From positions 19,106,141 through 19,170,140 of the forward strand of contig JABBOT010000080.1 of NCBI GenBank assembly GCA_016165875.1: 64,000 bases of DNA, given 5' to 3'. The position numbers were made by a program, and so were the translations under genes. Source of the DNA: Acanthopleura granulata (taxonomy: Eukaryota; Mollusca; Polyplacophora; Chitonida; Chitonidae). Below, one piece after another: positions 1 to 12,602 of the stretch; positions within the stretch are counted from its first letter, which is position 1; every line of letters starts with the position of its first letter. A model generated the notes under the pieces. That model saw only the letters and a list, made by a program, of their open reading frames with translations. It was not told where the DNA came from and made no database searches.

Positions 1-1378
1 TCATTCGCCTGAGTTTCCAGAGAGGTCTGTTTCATTCATACTCTATTCACAGGCTCCAAACAATTCACCTTATAAGAGACTTGGACCGCTTTGCCAAATT
101 GCATTTCATTTCATGTGCCGCTATGCGAAGCCTTCCCTTCTCAGAAACTGTAACACTTCATACTTTTAGCTTTTCAATCCCTCTGGCGCTCCACACAAGA
201 CCTGTTCCTCAAGATGCATTAATAAAGAGAATTCCCCCCGTTGTATTGCTATTCCATTTCAGTGAATGAAATACCAATTTCTTACATAGCGGATCCTGCA
301 GGGAAAGTGAATGACATTTAGGTTTTATATCTAGGACACCATTAAAGCAACAATTGATCACTACGTATCCTAAAACGTGCAAGGGAAGACGCTTTTCGAA
401 GATTCCCGAATAGCCTTGACGTATAACCATATCAAAAGACACGAGCAGGGCATTGTTCCTGGTAAATCCATCACGTCGTGCATTTATTTATTTATCTTGG
501 CGCTTGAAGCAGCTGCACAGTTAAATCAGTATCAGCTTGAACATAGGCCTGCGTGCTACTGAAACCATACCAAGCTATGCTCTGTCGTCGTGAACATACG
601 GGCACCTTTCAGGTTGACAGTCTTATAGCGCATCTCGACCACAGTCTGTGCATGACGTTTTACCGTCGCCCTTTTCAAGGTACGCATAGATTTTTACCTA
701 GCAATTGATGTTCGCTATACCATTCACAGAATCGATCAGCTTTTGGCTGACATCTATAAAGTAAACATTATTTCTCATTATAGAATCGACAGCCACCTTC
801 TTTATGTGGAAATCTCAGCGGGTCTACATGCAAGGTTTGGTGTCGATACTAACATTAACAAGGACAGGTGGAAGGTTGACAAGAACAAGAGTGCTTAAGG
901 AACAAGATATTTCTTGAACTGTAGATTTGCCGGAAAACACTTCTCGTTTCAAGGTAAGAAATTTACCCACACTGCTATATTTTTATACTATGCATGGGTC
1001 CATTTTCTATTATTTTCATGTGATTGTTAATTAAATCTGATGACAACAGAGAATCTTCAGTAATTCTAGACCAGTGACGTCTATTAAATCGTCTAACAGA
1101 ATTAACAACACTGCTTTCTTTTCCCCTCTAATTCTGCCTATGTCATGGGTGCTAGGGAGTATAGAAGTTGTCACTGTTTGAACATGTACATATGAAAGAG
1201 AGGAGCTTAACAGAGGTATGCTGACAAGATGCCAGATTTCACCGCTTACTTATGCTTTCGTCACTGCTCTGGCTTTACTGTACAGTAAGCGTCTATATAT
1301 CCCTGTACATAGGGCTAAGTTTTGTTCCCGCGGTTGTTTCTTGTTGTAACAGTGTTATCATGCCAACTTTCATAAACG

Positions 1379-2245
1379 TCACCTGAAATTTACCATGAAA
1401 CGTTACGTTTAGTTTTCTAATAATTTTTTTTATGAGCCAGAGAATGGTTGACAGATTATATATACTCTCGGGTAACCTGGATGAATCTGATTACACGATG
1501 ATGCCGAAAGACGAGGTTTTATTTGTTAAAAGGTCACGACATTAAAATATACCCGAATGAATATCCAAGATATTGAAGAAAAAGGCATCTTTTTTTAGAA
1601 ATATTTTTACCCCCATTTTACACCCGACCCCCAACCTTCCTGGATGTGGCTGTTTTACCTTCCTTTACCCTTAGTATGTCTATATTTTGACAGTGTCACT
1701 TGCTAAAGCTATCAAAGTTTATAAGCCATTAATTATGACATTATTGGAAATGCTATAAAGGAATGTTTCTATTTTTATTCAAGTTACAAACTCAAAATAG
1801 CGTAAAAAGACAACAACAACATCTAGTCGCCGATTCGGCAAAGTTTGGCTATTTTTACAATAAAAAGTTGCTGAGGTGTTTACTAATTTATTTCATATAA
1901 TAACTCTTATTTTTTTTTTCGCGAAATGTGATCCTTTCCCTCGCGGGAAAATTGTTATCATATATATATAATTCAACCTCTTTTTTCTGACATTTTGCAA
2001 TCTTTATACATAGTACCAGTACATTTTCGTTTTCAAATGGTTTTAAATGCCAACCAAAGCCTTATGTTAATTAACTTGACCGGTATTTGTGCTGTGCAAA
2101 AGAGTTCTTGTATGGAGGAGGTACCGCATCTTGGCCGCTGAGGAAAACTACCGCAACGCGCTACGTATCTGACAAGCCACCCGGAGTAAATGTCGCATGC
2201 TAACCAGAGAGATGGATTCGAACTCTTGACTTCACTGGTCAAAAG
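1379..2245. other. 867-bp segment present only in copy 1 of the block
   Basis: This AT-rich stretch is present in copy 1 and absent from copy 2 of the duplicated block. It holds a short TATATATATA run near 1,960 and, close to its right end, a minus-strand sequence with a tRNA-like B box (GTTCGAATCC reading leftwards from about 2,225). That suggests a degraded tRNA-derived SINE. Without a third intact copy, insertion here and deletion in copy 2 cannot be told apart. I see no gene. Confidence 0.5.
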
Positions 2246-2246
2246 C

Positions 2247-2280
2247 TAGCCGTCTGTAGTAAAATTCTATTAGACGGCTA
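2247..2280. other. Perfect 9-bp inverted repeat (hairpin) in duplicated block
   Basis: TAGCCGTCT is followed after a 16-base spacer by AGACGGCTA, its exact reverse complement. The same hairpin, with 8 paired bases, occurs in copy 2 at 17,013-17,046. It sits exactly where the two copies regain similarity, so it may mark an element end or a breakpoint. Confidence 0.6.
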
Positions 2281-2393
2281 CATCAGTGAGGGAAACCAAT
2301 ATAATATATAACTTATATTAATATTACATTGTATTGGGTAAACTTTACTAGCTCTGAGCCCCAAAACAGTACCACAAAACACACACGACATGA

Positions 2394-2839
2394 TTTCTGA
2401 CGTGTTAAGATAGTGAAATATATATATATTACTTTGATTATTTAACACACTATGGCTGATAATAAGAAAACCTTCTCAGAGTAATTAAGTCATTAATTTT
2501 TTAGATGTTTAAAGTGTTTGTGATATCAGAATTGCTAATGTAATAGGTTTTTGCGTATTGATCTGTTTAACATTCTGTATATGATTCTTCCATGCTGAGT
2601 GGAAGGTTTAGCTCACCAGAATTCCTAATACTGTCACCGTACGTGATGTAATCTGGCCGGTCACTAGGTTACTTCGAAAGACCTTTACACAGTGGATATT
2701 ATGAACTTTATTTGTATATAGAGTTTCAAAGGTCTTAACGACACTGTGCCATGTTCTCATGTTGTCATTTCATCTTGAAATTTCATCAAACTGAAAGAAC
2801 AAAAGTATTGTATTCTTGAATAAAAGCTGTGCATTGTTC
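2394..2839. other. Intergenic, no feature recognised
   Basis: AT-rich sequence with no convincing exon, SINE or tandem repeat. Confidence 0.5.
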
Positions 2840-3268
2840 CTCTGTGAGTAAGTGAATCATTCTTTCAGTCTTTGAGTCAGTCTGTGAATCACCCATTATG
2901 TGAAGCAGTCAATCTGTGAGTGAACCAATCAGACAGCTAATCAGTCACCCGTTCAATCAGTCACAACCTGTCGGGCAGGTAATAATTCAGCCGTCAACTC
3001 AGTCAGTCCGTGAGTCAATCAGTGAGGCCAATGTTAATCGCTCAGCCATTCTGATTGAGCCTGGGTCAGTAAATATGTTAATCATTCAGCCGTCCTATCA
3101 GTGAGACTGTGAGTCAACCAATCAGGCGGTGAATCATTCAGTCGTTCTATCAGTCAGTGTGTGAGTCAACCAGTCAGACAATTAATCATTTAGCCATTTT
3201 GATTGAGCCTGAGTTAGTGAAAAAGTTCATCATTCAGTCGTCTTATCAGTCAGTCTGCCAGTCACAGT
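2840..3268. repeat. Degenerate GTCA/ATCA-rich satellite
   Basis: The stretch is built from variants of CAGTCAGTCTGTGAGTCAA and AATCATTCAGCCGTC, arranged in imperfect longer periods; for example a GCCATTCTGATTGAGCCTG-like segment recurs near 3,043 and 3,196. Short open frames here are a by-product of the repeat. Confidence 0.7.
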
Positions 3269-4191
3269 TTTCATAGGTATTACTGATATTAGAAGAAGTG
3301 ATGCAGAAACCCAGCACAGCGTTACAACTTATGTCTATTACACTAGAGAATATGATCCTTTGTAAATATCACACGTTTTCCTTCTGAGTGCATAAATAAT
3401 TGCCACCTGGCATCGAAGCAGAACGGGCATCTGTTTATATTCCAAGGTCTGGGGACACCGGACACGATTTGAATCTGTTTCTGTATTTAAATGGGGTTAA
3501 CAGATATTTACGAGCTGTCTAATGAAGCCTAACGAAGAGGGTTTTCTCCCTTTGTAGCTCCTATTCCTCACCATCCACCAGCACACTTCACTAAAGTCTC
3601 CAGCGTTGAACTGCTCCTAATTAAAGCTGTCGGTCATCTTGACCTTCCACATAAACAAATGATTACAGTGTTCACATTAATCAATAGGCATTATCTAATG
3701 ATAGTTTGTACATAACCTCCCTTGGAAAACAGACTAATGCCCCAAAAACTGAATAAATGTGATCTACATTCATCTAATACATAGTGCCGAGCCATACCTT
3801 GTTGTGTAAATCGCACAAGTTTATTAGCTTTATTATCGCCCTTTTTTTGGGGGGGGGGGAATATTATTCATTCACTCTAGAACCACTCAGGGAGCCACAT
3901 GAGGTCCTTAGGTCACAAAAGATCAGCTAACAGAATAGAGAAGATGACACATGTGGATAATCAACAAAGGTATAGAGACATACCTTAAACAATAAATTTT
4001 TCTAGATAAAACAGAAAGGTTTTTTATAAGATGATTATGGTTTAAATTCGTAATTACTTTTTTTCACAGGAATCATTTTTTGTGATGATTATTCAGCAAC
4101 TATTAAAATACCAGGGTTCACAGAAGCCTATTTATTCTACAGGTACGCAAGAAAATGTCACACGATGACTTGTCGTGGAACGAACTGACGA
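3269..4191. other. Intergenic, poly-T/poly-G tract only
   Basis: No coding exon is recognised. A run of T followed by about eleven G lies near 3,842-3,861. Confidence 0.5.
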
Positions 4192-4368
4192 CTATACTCT
4201 ATCAGATGACAAAAAAATAATAAAAATAAAACTGTCACATCTGAGAGAAAGCAATGGAACATTGAAATTAATATTGGGATGCCAGAGCTCATTGTAACGG
4301 AAAATAACAATCCAGTACTTGGGGGTTTGTACAAAGGGCTTATGGTCATCGTACCAGTAATTCCACAG
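4192..4368 (-). CDS. Possible second exon of minus-strand gene starting at 5,240
   Basis: Reading the minus strand from 4,368, an open frame of 58 codons runs to a TAG at 4,192-4,194. Its first 37 or so residues look protein-like (WNYWYDDHKPF, TPKYWIVIFRYNELWHPN), with many aromatic residues. The last 20 residues are hydrophobic and low in complexity, so the true end may be earlier. A GAG|CTG acceptor at 4,368 would be phase 0, which fits the phase-0 donor of the exon at 5,031-5,240, but its pyrimidine tract is weak. The frame is closed by a stop a few codons upstream, as expected for an exon. The family is not recognised. Confidence 0.3.
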   Translation of the reverse strand: MWNYWYDDHKPFVQTPKYWIVIFRYNELWHPNINFNVPLLSLRCDSFIFIIFLSSDRV

Positions 4369-5030
4369 CTCACATGAGACTTATGTAACATAATTAACAC
4401 CTGTGTAAACAACCTTCTACAGCCGATAATTTAACTTGGTTGTTCATAGAACAAAATGGATGACCCGCTGGGAAAATGCCATTATATGTGGTGACATGCC
4501 CCGTCACTGTACACTGTTGTATAAGCTAGATTGAAGGACGGCCGATAACCTGGAGAGATGAGTAATTCGTGATTTCTTAAGAATTCTCTCCGTTCTGGTG
4601 TACATCATAATGAAAAACAATGACGAATTGTTGGATGTGCCACGAATCCAGCAAGGTGCAGTGAAATCCCGTAGAATGATAAAAGTGCTTGTAACTCCTT
4701 GTATCGTATCGGGATTTAATCAACCATACGTGTTAGAAAATTCTGTTTGAGCCACAGAGGTGCAAAAAGAAGAAAGGGTGGCTAAGCCATGAAGGGCGCA
4801 AAAGCAAAAGCCCTTGTTGAACAATGGAGGTTCTACAAGGGAAGTTCTGGCCTAACCAAGGCAAGTAAATTTCTTTTACTCAACAGTTTCAAAACAAAAT
4901 TTATTTTATTAAACTCTCTGAATTATAAAATCAATTGCAACATTTCTGACGGACCCCTGCAACAGTAGGCCTATAGATCACTTTCAATGCATGCATGCAG
5001 ATTTCAATATTACTGCCTACCGGTACTTAC

Positions 5031-5240
5031 ACTGTGAATGCCATACAGTGATCCATTTGGCACTATTGGTTGAATCTTTCCGTAATGTGCCCAGTCCGGT
5101 CTGGTATATCCATTGGTCCATGAAAAATCTGAAAGACTTCGTGTCAATAACGGTTTTGGTGGGTTAGGTTCCAAATATCTGTCGGAAAACTCACTTCTTC
5201 GCCAGTCGTTGTTGTACTGTCCATATCGTGGGTCACCCAT
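5031..5240 (-). CDS. Probable first coding exon of a small unknown protein
   Basis: The minus strand encodes 70 residues starting MGDPRYGQYNNDWRRSEF and ending before a consensus donor, AGT|GTAAGT, in phase 0. The start has a favourable context (A at -3, G at +4). The sequence is rich in Trp, Tyr, Pro and Arg, with motifs such as SDFSWTNGY and RPDWAHYGK, and looks like real protein rather than chance translation. Joined to the candidate exon at 4,192-4,368 it would give about 128 residues. Small, aromatic, proline-rich basic proteins of this look are common among ciliary and sperm microtubule inner proteins, but that is only a resemblance and I cannot name a family. Further exons could lie between or beyond these two. 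Confidence 0.5.
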
Positions 5241-8200
5241 TTTATGAAATGGAACGCTAAAAAATCACCACCAAGGCTCAGTCGAAGTCGCTCTTAGGTA
5301 TGTCCTTTGAATTTAGACGGTACACCTTCAATTTTTGTGTTAACAAGAAAGTAATGTTTTCGAATGTGGACATAAAGACTGCCGACAGCTGGTTTTAGTA
5401 CGCCTATTGTCGAAATAAGCCTATATAAGGGCGTGTCAGTTTTCCCGAAACTAGGGTGTTTACTTACTGCTGTGAACACAATACCCGCGCATATTTGTTA
5501 GAGTCCTCATCATGGGAGAAAAGCAATTCCCACTCCCCTCCTGACCTCAAGATGCACCCTGGTGCTTGATCCTGGGCGGTAGCCTCTACCCACGGCAGTG
5601 TACAGACTCAGGTCTCACGTCAACACACACACACAGTGAGAGAAAACAAAATTCGGAGTAATCCCCCTAGCTTTTATCACCTACGCAAACTCATTGGATA
5701 TAAATTAAACAACTTTTGGCCAAGCTCTGATACGATTGATTAAACGGTGTCATATACCAACTTCTCACTGCATGTCACTCAAGATATACTAGCTACTCCC
5801 CATCTATATACAGTGGTCTCTGAGTTATGTCAACAGCTTTGTTAGAAGACATTGAAGGTAGGCCAAATATTTTATCTTATTCCGAGCCCTGCCTGCCTTT
5901 CGGAAAATTACTAAAATCTTGAGTGTGCGGAATTTGAATCTGATGAATACATGTAATTTATTCGGATCAGTTGAGATTTGTATCTCTTCGAACAGATTCC
6001 ACATCACCTTCACTACCACTAGGATAATCGGGTCAGTGATAAATGTGCAAACAGTTCTCAATCAGTCAGTATTTTCATAAAAAAATGTATGCGGCAGAGA
6101 CTACATGTATTTTACCGTTTGTAGTTCACCGGCATGTGGTGCCGAATAACTAATCTACTCAGCCATTCATGACGACCCGTTGCTACTAAAGTCACATGAC
6201 GTGGTCGCCATTGTTACTGTCCTCCCTAGAAAATGGTTAGAGCAAAGAAGACGGTGAATACGACACTCGTGAGTTGGTGGGACCAGAGAATGGTAGGGTT
6301 TAGTACAGATGATAAACATTAAATAACGAAAGATCATTGCTCCGAACTCTTACAAAAGGCGAGTCGTGACCTGTACTGTGAAGTCGGTCAATTGAGACTC
6401 TTGGATCCATGGTGAGAATCAGTGCAGATTAATTCATCCATTATCACCCAGTTACAAATACATTTATATATATATATATTTATTTATATCATACATACAT
6501 GTAAAACATGACGATTTCATATCCGTTCCATTGTAATAAAGCATAAACACTCGCTCCAAAAACAAAGGCGTGTTTTTCAACAGTGGTATTTTATAACCAG
6601 AAAATGTTGTGCAATAAAACCAGGCTTTATTGCTTAAGCGAAAGGAAGTTTACCGAATAATTATGTTGTCACTAAATTAAAACTGACATCATCCTCTCTA
6701 CACACAAAGTCTTGACCGATGTAGTCGCGTGTTCGAATCCAGCTATTACTCTGTAGTTGGTTTCCTTGTAGCCTTTTGGCAACATCTTTGTTGAGTACCT
6801 TGTCAGGTGGACCATAATAGTATCACATTGACTACCTCTAGCCCCCACCTCTAAAACCCGATCGATGGTGCAGACGTGAATTTTTCCAGAGTGGAACGAT
6901 CACAAACAATTCAGATAAAGATAGACTCATTATCTTGTTTGGAGTGGAGGAAAAAAAAGAACAGTTGCACAGACCACGGCCGCGGGAGGGGGGAGGTAAG
7001 ATAACAGTAAAAGAAATCTTTTCTTCCACACTTTCTTTCATTTTGTGAAGATTTCCTAATTGAGAAAACACATATTCTCTTCTGGAAATCAGGAAAACTT
7101 AAATTATTGTACAGCAAATTGTCACTTACTTTGATTCGTACTCAATAGGATATAACTGAAATCCTGTTTATGAAATACAGATTTTTTTCTGATGTAAGAA
7201 AAATTACGAAAATTTTGATTTTTCAGAAATTTGTCTCCCCAGAAAGAGGAAAAGAAAGCTTAAAAGTTCCGAGGAGTTAAGGAACTGTTTCCTGCCGGAG
7301 AGACAAAGAAGAACTTCCTGATGTTTTCTTATTTGAGAAAAGTTGAAATATTTGATATCTACAAAAATGCTCTTATTTCAATGTTTGACTTCAGACAAAG
7401 CTAACCCAGTTTGTCTTTTTTACACATTTAGGCCACTGTAGAATGGAAAACGTACAGTCTGTTTCTTTTAACTTGCAGCCTATATTCAGTTCTCTGTAAA
7501 ATCAAACATATCCATTACCCAACTTGTCTTTAGTCAGTGTCAGGTAAGACCATCACAGGCTGTACACATCGGCATGTTGCGCGTTTTTGTTGACGGCTGG
7601 TATACGAATGTCGGTTGCGACGCCTAGGTTCAAATTACTCCCAGGGAAATGCAGCCAGAACGCATTGTAATGGACTAGACGAGCTTGGGGTAGGCTTATG
7701 TGAATGAAAGATTGGTGGCTTTAGAAATCAGTTAATGAAAAACGCAAATAATTATTCGTTATTAGATAGAATAATATTTAGTTGAACATGTATTCATTAT
7801 TTTCATGAAATACTGCCTTGCTTGAACAGTAATAAAGATTTGATTTTTGCAACAAAATTCCTGAGACATCAGCCAGATAAAAATACAGGGGTACCAGTTT
7901 TACCTGCGGGCAAGTCATCTATCTTGGAAATTTTACTGCAAATGAAACCATTAAATCTTCTGTCGTTCCAAGCTATTGATACAGCTGTTATGGGTAAACG
8001 ATATGTCTATTGTTGGTCCTCAGTCCAACCAATATCTAAGCATACAGTCTCAATAAACACATGGGTGGCTGATCTTGGTCAGTAATTTCCCATACTACAA
8101 ACGTTAGCTGGTGACAATGGTCATAACATCAGAACATGAAGTCTGTGTAGTTCCTATATGAATGTTCATTAATTATGCACACATGATGCAGTCCACCCCA

Positions 8201-9204
8201 TGCATAAACCGATATCAATTAGTGATGAACCTAATGTTATCAGACATCTACCAATATGTTTAATCCCCCCCTCCTCCTTGCTTATTCATTGTGCTTTTGG
8301 TACAGTGAATTTTGTTTTGTATTTGCTCAATCAAAGATGACGATTTTTTTCTTCCATCAGGACACTCACATTCCCATGCCTGTTTAATTATGAAATTCCA
8401 TTATGAAATCGACACTACCCTCATCTCCCTGAAAAGTGAATGCCAGGTGCAGTTTGGTATGTCTAACGGTGGGTGACTTTCACTTCAAAATGTTTTTCAA
8501 ATAAGAAAACATGAGGAAGTCCTTATTTTGTCTCTCCAACAAGACATGTCCTGTTCCCTTCTACGGATTTTTAAGCCTTCTTCTTCCTTTTCGGGAGGTA
8601 TATTTCGAAAAAAAATATGAAACTTCTCTTAATTTTTCTTAAAAGACCAGACGGCATGTCAACAAAATGCGAGTTATCTAAATTTCTGAATTCAAAAAAC
8701 ACATATTCACTTCTGCAGTGTTAAAAAGTTAAATTAATGTAGATTAGCGCTTACATTGCATAGTGCTAAATACGATATAACTGAAACCATGTTTTTGAAA
8801 TTACAAACATGTAGATCTGCTCCTATTTATAAGAACACACCACATTTAAACAACGTAGGCATCTACTTAAAGGCCATTTCGTGCTGATTCCGAATAAAGT
8901 CATCATTATTTTTTTGTTTCTTTTTTTTTACAGTATAAAATGGAAATGAAGACTGAAGTGCTATGGTGGAATTTTTGGGCCATATTGAACAGGCTGAATC
9001 GCAGAACGAAGATTCTTTTTTGTTGCTAAACATGATGTAACTCTTGTAATTCCACATATGTATTCACGTAGAATGTAGACATACAGCAATCAGAGGATGT
9101 TTAGCAGCTATGAAGAATCTGTGACGTCACTGTGCCTCAGCCTGTTGAAAAAGTCCTCGGTAGCACCTCAGTCTGTATTTCTGTTTCAATCACTGGATAA
9201 AAAT
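5241..9204. other. Intergenic with diverged dispersed repeats
   Basis: No convincing exon is seen. A TATATATATA run lies near 6,468. A tRNA-like B box (GTTCGAATCCAGC) near 6,730 suggests an old SINE. Segments at 7,065-7,186 and 8,696-8,806 are similar in direct orientation, while 7,225-7,350 and 8,490-8,605 are similar in inverted orientation (shared core CAAATAAGAAAACAT). A segment at about 8,867-9,010 has a relative at 12,603-12,745. Confidence 0.45.
7225..8605. repeat. Inverted repeat pair, about 120 bp arms
   Basis: The left arm (about 7,225-7,350) and right arm (about 8,490-8,605) are diverged reverse complements. CTTATTTGAGAAAAG on the left matches TTTTCAAATAAG on the right, and the purine-rich AAAGAGGAAAAGAAAGCTT matches its complement near 8,570. 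This could be a remnant foldback element or two copies of a dispersed repeat in opposite directions. Confidence 0.4.
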
Positions 9205-9211
9205 GCCGAAA

Positions 9212-9501
9212 GGGAGGCTCAGTCGGATAGCGCGCTAGCCCAGCGCCGTGACCCAGAAGCCCCCCTCCTCCCCACCCCCACCCCCACCAGCACCACCACC
9301 AATGCGGTCGCTGTGAGTTCAAGTCCACCTCATGCTCGCTTAACTCTTCGGCCGTACGTGGCAAGGTCTGCCAGCAACCTGGTCGTGGGTTCCCCCGGGC
9401 TCTGACCGACTTCCTCCATAATAATGCAGCTCCAGTCGTAGAAGTGAAATATTCTTGAGTACGTCGTGAAACACCAATCAAATACATAAATAAATAAATA
9501 A
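9212..9501 (+). mobile_element. tRNA-derived SINE (family A), near full length
   Basis: The element starts with a tRNA-like head (A box GGCTCAGTCGGATAGCGCG, B box GAGTTCAAGTCC near 9,314). The family body follows (GGTCTGCCAGCAACCTGG, then GTGAAATATTCTTGAGTACG) and an ATAAATAAATA tail. A 7-bp target-site duplication, GCCGAAA, flanks it at 9,205-9,211 and 9,502-9,508. An unusual C-rich stretch (about 9,258-9,300) of CCCCCAC and CACCAC units interrupts the head. Confidence 0.85.
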
Positions 9502-10079
9502 GCCGAAAATGTTGGAGAGAATGTTTTCTGTTTATCTCGGAAAGACATTTCCTTTATACTGGGTAAGAAGAAATCGTGCTACGAAATCTTCTCATTCTCA
9601 GGCAATGGCTGTCCCGAGGTGGCTTTCTTGCCAACTTGACCGAATAAATTTCTGCAGTCTCCTGCCCAGTACGCAAGCATTGTAACACAAGTAGCCGTTT
9701 TCAATTCCACGCAAATCCATGACTGTCCAGTTTTAGCAAAATACTTCAATTTAACACTTAAAATAACCTGAAATTCGGATTTATTGCTTCCATATCTCCC
9801 CCTTCACCATAAGAGCCCCCGCTAGATATCAAGAGTTGGGGCAATGTACCGTCGCAGCCAAAGTGTCACGTGGCGTTTTCAGGGCTGGTAATTGGCCAAG
9901 TTCTTCAGGGCTACTCAGATAATGCTATCTTCGCAAAAAATGAATTCCGTGTTCTCAGCTTATGAAACGCTACTGAATTGTTTAAACATTTTTCTGTGAT
10001 ACCCACGGCTTACTTCATTTCTTGTGTGTGTATATAGTGACAAACATTATGTTCTCTTTAACGATTCTACACCACTGAC

Positions 10080-10108
10080 GGGGGTTGGGGTGGGGTTGGG
10101 GTGGCGGG
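10080..10108 (+). other. G-quadruplex motif
   Basis: Four runs of at least four G are separated by loops of one or two bases (GGGGTTGGGGTGGGGTTGGGG), followed by two shorter G runs. This fits the canonical quadruplex pattern on the plus strand. No gene start is recognised nearby. Confidence 0.75.
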
Positions 10109-11827
10109 CGCAGAAACACAGAGTATTGTCCTTTTATCTGCAGTAGGGAAAATTTTCCATTTAGTTCAGAGAGAGGATTCCGCTCTCGGAGTGTCTTTTA
10201 GACGTTAATGCAAGCTAACATATGCCGTGGTAACTTTTCAGTATTTCACAATTACTGCCAACCCTATAGTCGTTAAGTGCATTTATGTTCTTTTTTCTCC
10301 GATCGAAGCATGCATTTCCACCCGGCATAAAAAGTCACCTAATCTGAGTCGACGCACCCACCTTTCTTTGAAACACAAGAGGAAGAAAGACAAGAAAACT
10401 TGATGTGTATTCCTGATGCAGCATCAGAGACTAAATGCCCATCATAGTCAAGGTCATATGAAGGCCGGGTATGTTAGATCAAAGCTCTGTGACCCTGGGG
10501 CGTTCATTGAACTTACCAATAATCACTTCATTGTCTATCCAGTACTCTGTGAACAACATTAATTGAACGTTATCAAAGTGTTGAATGAATTAAGACAGGT
10601 GAGCAAACCGATCTGGCTCACAATCATAAACAATCGAATATCTGTTAGAAATGAATGCCAACTTAGGCATGACGTACGCGTTAAGTCTGACATTCGCACA
10701 CCATTCGTATTTCACACAGGGTCGATAAGCGCACGACCCATGCCGAAAATAACCTAAAAACACTATTTCCCAAAGAATATGTAAGAAATAATAGAATAAA
10801 TGTAAATAATACTAATGGCACATTCCAGTGAAAGACAGGAGCAAACAACAGCAACATGGCACAGGACCGAAATACCTCAACATTCCCTAGTATGTATAGA
10901 ACGCTATATGGAGCGAAAACATGCTCACGAAACTGAAAGTTTGTTTCACAGGGTTTTTTCAGATGATGTCTGTGTATATTTTTCCATGACTCACTCGAGG
11001 ACTTTTTCACTTACTCACTTATTCAGTCTATAATGAAAAAAAGCAATTTGGCATACCTTGAACCACAATAATTCGACTATACAACATCATTTACAAAAAT
11101 GAAAAGTATCCTTTTTAAGTTCTATGTCTCTTAGTTACTCTGTTGATATATGTATACGCATTTGATCTAATGTTCTCTTCTCCTTTATAACAATGTCTTA
11201 GACTGCATTATATCATTTACTTGACGTTAGCCCCGCAGCGTCAGGTTTTCAGCGCCATCCCAATAGCCAGCTACCATACGTCAGCTTCCATGTAACTACT
11301 ATAACACTTCTTCAGAAGGAGACAAGTCTAACCAACTGTCGGCTTAGCGTTATTTGGATGTATCGCTTCATTTGTTACACAGGGATATTGTGCATTAACC
11401 ATGAGCTCCTCAGCTCTGTGTTACGCTCTGTCGGTCAGTGCGTTTGGTCGTGAGACAATTTATTGACATCATATTTTTGTAACATCGGTGATTCCACTAA
11501 GAAAGAGTCCAAAGAGACATCACCTTTTCGCGGGATGCCACAGTTATTGATACTTTGAGAATGTTTTTATGCAAACTCCATCGCTGAAAGAATCGCCTTG
11601 ATTTTGCATAAATCATAAATACTCATAAATACATCCACAATACCCATCTCTCAACGTACATATACAGCTAAAACAGAAAAAACGTGCCCATATCTTGTCT
11701 AACTTTCTTCATAGTGTTTTCCATTTTTATAAGGCTGTAAGAAAGAAACGCATAAGCGAGTTTTCACGTGGTAAATTTGTTTTTCTTCAAAGTAGGTTAA
11801 TTAATTTCAAACGCTGTGATTTTCACC

Positions 11828-11900
11828 CAATCAATAGAACGATCAATCCATCAGTCAATCAACCGATCAGTCCATTAGTCACTCAATCAATCAATCCTTA
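11828..11900 (+). repeat. Short ATCA/GTCA-rich tandem repeat
   Basis: The stretch alternates AATCAATC, GATCAGTCC and AGTCAATC units. It is similar in style to the larger satellite at 2,840-3,268. Confidence 0.6.
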
Positions 11901-12602
11901 ATCAAATTACATTAGGTCTCATTTAGGACGTAATCGCAAAGTAGGCCATTACCACTCTCCTCCAACATGTGTTTTTTATTTCCAAGAGTGTAGTCCAGGT
12001 CTTCTATAGTTGTAACTTTTTTGTCAAAGGCTAAAGTCTATAAAACCCACTCATACCAAACACTTGTGGAAAGTTTTATCAAGATGAAACCGGAAGGTAT
12101 ATAGTGGCAGTGGTGGCAATTGATCCGGCTTGGCCTGTTGTCTAAAATCAAAGAATACGTGCAACATTAGCCAGTGGTAATTTTTATCGGATTTACTTCA
12201 AACCAGGCTAATTCATGTTGTCATCCCGTTATCCGCTCGGACGATCTAACTGTTCTCTGAAGCCATATTTGCCGTGTTTGAAAAGTATGATGATATTTGT
12301 GATATTGATCAAAGGTATTTATTTATCTCTGAGCGCTCGTCAGACGACTGTGTTGACTTAGGCCGCTGGGCCGTTTATACCATGTACAGAGACATGTTTT
12401 ATACCTATATGTATATACTGTCGAGAAATGCAGTTGTTACTTTATCAACCTTCCTGTGATCACGTCATCCGGATTGGAGAGGTGATGTGTTTCAGGGATA
12501 CCTGTGGGGAAAATGGCGTAAGGATTCCTGACATGCGCGGTAGGCAGTGAATGGTACACTTTCGACATTTAATAGAGCAGACCACCTAAAAATGAAGCTC
12601 GC

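Larger units (their letters stand above)
1..2393. repeat. Duplicated block, copy 1
   Basis: About 1.5 kb of this interval is closely matched by 15,874-17,160. The match runs from near the window edge, so it may extend further left, to base 1,378. It breaks for 867 bp (1,379-2,245) absent from copy 2, then resumes at 2,246-2,393. Copy 1 also keeps about 182 bp (301-482) missing from copy 2. No long open frame lies in the shared part. A good splice-donor-like site (CAAG|GTAAGA, GT at 954) is conserved in both copies, so a non-coding exon or promoter region is possible but unproven. A mobile element or a segmental duplication would both fit. Confidence 0.85.

Noticed and set aside
4797..4857. 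Plus-strand exon-like MKGAKAKALVEQWRFYKG frame
   Set aside because: Looks protein-like, but the only donor would be a rarer GC-type site and nothing joins it; left out as a gene.
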